Source: Pseudomonadota bacterium (lineage in GTDB: Bacteria > Pseudomonadota > Alphaproteobacteria > Rhizobiales > Rhizobiaceae). From it: a stretch of DNA of 8,671 nt. Below, piece after piece: positions 6,667 through 8,671 of the stretch (position 1 is its first letter; each line of letters begins with the position of its first letter). The stretch covers positions 1 to 8,671 of the forward strand of contig JAEZXF010000447.1 in assembly GCA_023419995.1 (NCBI GenBank), written 5' to 3'. The notes under the pieces are model-generated. The model was given only the letters and a program-made list of their open reading frames with translations. It made no database searches and was not told where the DNA came from. A program made the translations under genes and the position numbers.

Positions 6667-7967
6667 CGGTCGCTCCTGATCACGCGTTTGGTCTTGCCCT
6701 CTGTGACGGGAAAGCTGCCGGGCGGCAGCACGGTCACCTCGGCGGTGGCGCCGAGCCTGGCCTTCACCGCCGCCGCCACCCGGGCGGCGAGGTCGGGCCG
6801 GTCGGGCGCGCCCTTCACCCGCTCGACATGCAGCGGCAGCCGGTCGTAGGGCGGCGGGCCGTCGAGCACGATGCGGTAGTCGCCCGAAAGCTCCGGCATC
6901 TCGCTCAGCACGGCCGACACCATGGTCGGGAACAGGTTCAGCCCGCGCACCACCACCATGTCGTCGCTGCGCCCGACGACGCGGAAGCGGAAGCCGGTGC
7001 GCCCGCAACGGCACGGCGCGGTCTCGTCGACGGCGATGATGTCGCCGGTGCGGAAGCGCACCAGCGGCTGGCAGTCGCGCGCCAGATGCGTCAGCACCAG
7101 CTCGCCCCGGGCTCCCTTTTCCAGCGGCACGGGCTTCGTGGTGTCGGGATCGATCAGTTCCGGCCACAGCACGTCGGCGGCCATGAAGTGCAGCCGCGTG
7201 TCGTCGCCGCATTGCGCCGCGAAGTTCGAGAACACGTCGGAAACGCCGTAATTGGCGTTGCGCGGCTCCATGCCCCAGGTGTCGCGGATGCGGGCGCGCA
7301 ACGCCGGGTCGTCGAGCCCCGCCTCGCCGCCGAACAGGCCGAGCTTCAGCCCGAGGTCGCGCGGCGCAAGGCCCGGGAACTTCTCCACCAGTGTCTTCTC
7401 CAGCACCGCCGGATAGGACGGCGTACAGGAGATGGCGGTGATTCCCACCTCGCGGATGGTGCGGATCAGCAGCTCGGTGCCGCCGACGCCGAACGGCACC
7501 ACCAGCGCGCCGGTCGCCTCCAGCGTCATGTGGTCGGTCAGGCCGCCCATCCACATCTGGTAGTTGAGGCAATGGACGACGGTGTGCTCCGCCGTCAGCC
7601 CGGCCGCGCCGTGGCAGCGCCCGCCCACCGCCTCGGTGATGCGGCAGTCGCGCGCCGACAAAGCGAGGTTCATCGCCTGCCCGGTGGTGCCCGAGGTACG
7701 GTGCAGCCGGTTGGCGAGCCGGCGCGGCGCGGCGAGATAGTCGCCGAACGGCGGATGCGCGGCCTGCGACAGCCGCAGCTGGGACTTGTCGGAGAGCGGC
7801 AGGTCGGCAAGATGCGCCAGTTCCGCCGGCGGCACGGTCTGCCCCCACAAGGCGCAGTAGAAGCCAGAGTTCTCCGCGACATGGCGCGCCTGCACGCGCC
7901 AGGCCGCCTCCTGCCGCGGACGAAGCTCCGCCGGCGTCATGAACTCGGCCCTGTCGATGAGCGTCAT
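6663..7967 (-). CDS. Phenylacetate-CoA ligase (PaaK)-family acyl-CoA ligase
   Basis: This AMP-forming ligase activates a carboxylic acid, probably aromatic, with ATP and CoA through an acyl-adenylate. All core motifs are visible in its 434 residues: the phosphate loop RTSGTTGQ (90-97), NYGVSD (239-244), RFRTGDI (304-310), a CRCGRTG turn (319-325), GRSDDMVVVRGLNLFP (332-347), and the C-terminal GKTKR (424-428) that supplies the catalytic lysine. The spacing and length match the PaaK family rather than the longer acetyl-CoA synthetases. It is not the usual paa-cluster gene: no other paa gene is in view. Its ATG (7967-7965) overlaps the regulator's TGA as ATGA, and its own TGA overlaps the hydratase's ATG the same way. 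The ligase product may be the hydratase's substrate or precursor, but this is inferred from the linkage. Confidence 0.92.
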   Translation of the reverse strand: MTLIDRAEFMTPAELRPRQEAAWRVQARHVAENSGFYCALWGQTVPPAELAHLADLPLSDKSQLRLSQAAHPPFGDYLAAPRRLANRLHRTSGTTGQAMNLALSARDCRITEAVGGRCHGAAGLTAEHTVVHCLNYQMWMGGLTDHMTLEATGALVVPFGVGGTELLIRTIREVGITAISCTPSYPAVLEKTLVEKFPGLAPRDLGLKLGLFGGEAGLDDPALRARIRDTWGMEPRNANYGVSDVFSNFAAQCGDDTRLHFMAADVLWPELIDPDTTKPVPLEKGARGELVLTHLARDCQPLVRFRTGDIIAVDETAPCRCGRTGFRFRVVGRSDDMVVVRGLNLFPTMVSAVLSEMPELSGDYRIVLDGPPPYDRLPLHVERVKGAPDRPDLAARVAAAVKARLGATAEVTVLPPGSFPVTEGKTKRVIRSDR

Positions 7968-8638
7968 GGTTCCATTCCCCGTTCCCAGATCAGGCTGAGC
8001 GTCGCCACCACGGCGGCGCGGTCCGTCGATATCTCTGCCAGCGTCGCGTCGCGGCCGAAGAACAGCGCGATGAGGTACTGGTCGATCATGCCGCCGAGCG
8101 CATAGGCGCGCCGCATCAGCTCGTCGCGCGGCGGCGCGGCCTGCCCGTCGAGGCTGAACCGGCGCAGACGAGCTTCGACCACTGTCGCCGCCCAGTCCCG
8201 GTTCAGCGTCTGGAACGCCTCGGCCGCCTCGGGAAAATCATCCAGCCGCGAGACGAGGCAGCGCATCAGCCCGGCATTCTCCCCGAACAGGGCAAGATAG
8301 GCGGCGTTCGACGCCTGGATGCGCTGGCGGCCGCCGATGCGTGCCGCGCCGCGCATCGACGCCTGCAAGAAGGCGACGAAACCCGTCAGCGTCTCGGCCA
8401 TCAGGTGGCGGACATCGCGGAAGTGCAGGTAGAACGTGCCGTGCGCCACGCCGGCCTCGGCGCAGATCTCGGCCACCTTCAGCTCGTTCGCCGTCCTGTC
8501 CTCGAGCAGGCGGCAGGCCGTCGCCTGGATGCGCGCCCGCGTCCGCTCGGCCTTGCGGGCGGCGGCGGCCTGCCCGACCAGCACGTCGGCGAAGCGGAAG
8601 CCCGCCGGCGCCGGCTGTTCCTTCGGCTGCGTTCCCAT
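7964..8638 (-). CDS. TetR/AcrR-family transcriptional regulator
   Basis: This 224-residue DNA-binding regulator has the standard TetR layout. After a 27-residue N-terminal extension comes the helix-turn-helix domain: ERTRARIQATACRLLED, then LKVAEICAEAGVAHGTFYLHF (53-73), a near-textbook recognition helix. Residues ~80-220 form an all-helical ligand and dimer domain that is not assignable to a ligand. Members beside CoA ligases often respond to acyl-CoA esters; here that is inference. It is the first gene of the operon, so it probably controls its own transcription along with the ligase and hydratase. A strong GGAGGAGGG ribosome site lies 2 bases upstream of the ATG at 8638-8636, with the AGGAGG core at a better distance. 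Its TGA (7966-7964) overlaps the ligase ATG. The promoter lies mostly beyond the window edge. Confidence 0.93.
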   Translation of the reverse strand: MGTQPKEQPAPAGFRFADVLVGQAAAARKAERTRARIQATACRLLEDRTANELKVAEICAEAGVAHGTFYLHFRDVRHLMAETLTGFVAFLQASMRGAARIGGRQRIQASNAAYLALFGENAGLMRCLVSRLDDFPEAAEAFQTLNRDWAATVVEARLRRFSLDGQAAPPRDELMRRAYALGGMIDQYLIALFFGRDATLAEISTDRAAVVATLSLIWERGMEP

Positions 8639-8652
8639 GTCCCTCCTCCGCG

Positions 8653-8662
8653 GGCTCGAGCC
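8653..8662. promoter_or_regulatory. Palindrome upstream of the tetR-type gene, possible operator
   Basis: GGCTCGAGCC is a perfect 10-bp palindrome located 15-24 bases before the regulator's ATG. TetR-family operators are palindromes and often overlap their own promoter, so autoregulation is possible. The window ends nine bases further on, so the full site, if any, cannot be judged. Confidence 0.25.
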
Positions 8663-8671
8663 GGCACGAAC

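Noticed and set aside
5902..7848. Single 648-codon frame that could suggest a fusion ending in the hydratase
   Set aside because: Only its last 254 residues are protein-like; the upstream part is a shifted frame of the ligase gene, and the ATGA junction marks the true start at 6666.
6828..8105. 425-codon plus-strand frame opposite the ligase and regulator
   Set aside because: His/Arg/Gln-rich antisense peptide without motifs; overlaps two well-supported genes.

Overview
The window is about two-thirds G+C, with codons ending almost always in G or C. It looks like chromosomal DNA of an alphaproteobacterium, most likely order Hyphomicrobiales (Mesorhizobium/Phyllobacteriaceae-like). Three things point there: dnaG, a GatB/YqeY-domain gene and carA lie close together, an arrangement I remember from rhizobial genomes; a perfect TTAA-N7-TTAA site matches the CtrA cell-cycle regulator; and the carA product has the family's usual form. 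The taxonomic call is inference, not a database result.

Layout, left to right. (1) 1-304, minus: the N-terminal third or less of DNA primase DnaG, running off the left edge. (2) 305-560: a divergent intergenic region with an AT-rich island, a candidate promoter and a possible 29-codon upstream ORF whose stop overlaps the next start. (3) 561-2225, plus: a Na/Pi-cotransporter-family membrane protein with a C-terminal PhoU-like domain. (4) 2226-2558: a convergent gap with a GC hairpin and copy A of a structured ~97-bp repeat. (5) 2559-3008, minus: a GatB/YqeY-domain protein. (6) 3194-4402, plus: carA, the glutaminase subunit of carbamoyl-phosphate synthase. (7) 4403-4536: a second convergent gap, almost filled by copy B of the same repeat. 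(8) 4537-5436, minus: a membrane-anchored neutral zinc metallopeptidase (YpfJ family). (9) 5437-5639: a divergent gap with the CtrA-type site. (10) 5640-5909, plus: a small unrecognised ORF with good codon statistics. (11) 5902-8638, minus: a three-gene operon transcribed as TetR-type regulator, PaaK-type acyl-CoA ligase, then enoyl-CoA hydratase.

The left and middle genes are housekeeping or accessory chromosomal genes without an obvious shared pathway. The right-hand operon is a compact unit: both internal junctions are 4-base ATGA overlaps. It probably activates an aromatic or other carboxylic acid to its CoA thioester and hydrates (or otherwise transforms) the acyl-CoA, under control of its own first gene product. 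The substrate cannot be read from the sequence.

I see no CRISPR array, IS element, tRNA, rRNA or phage gene. The items most worth a second look are the CtrA-type site, the paired structured repeats in the two convergent gaps, the possible leader ORF before the transporter, and the self-contained TetR/ligase/hydratase operon.
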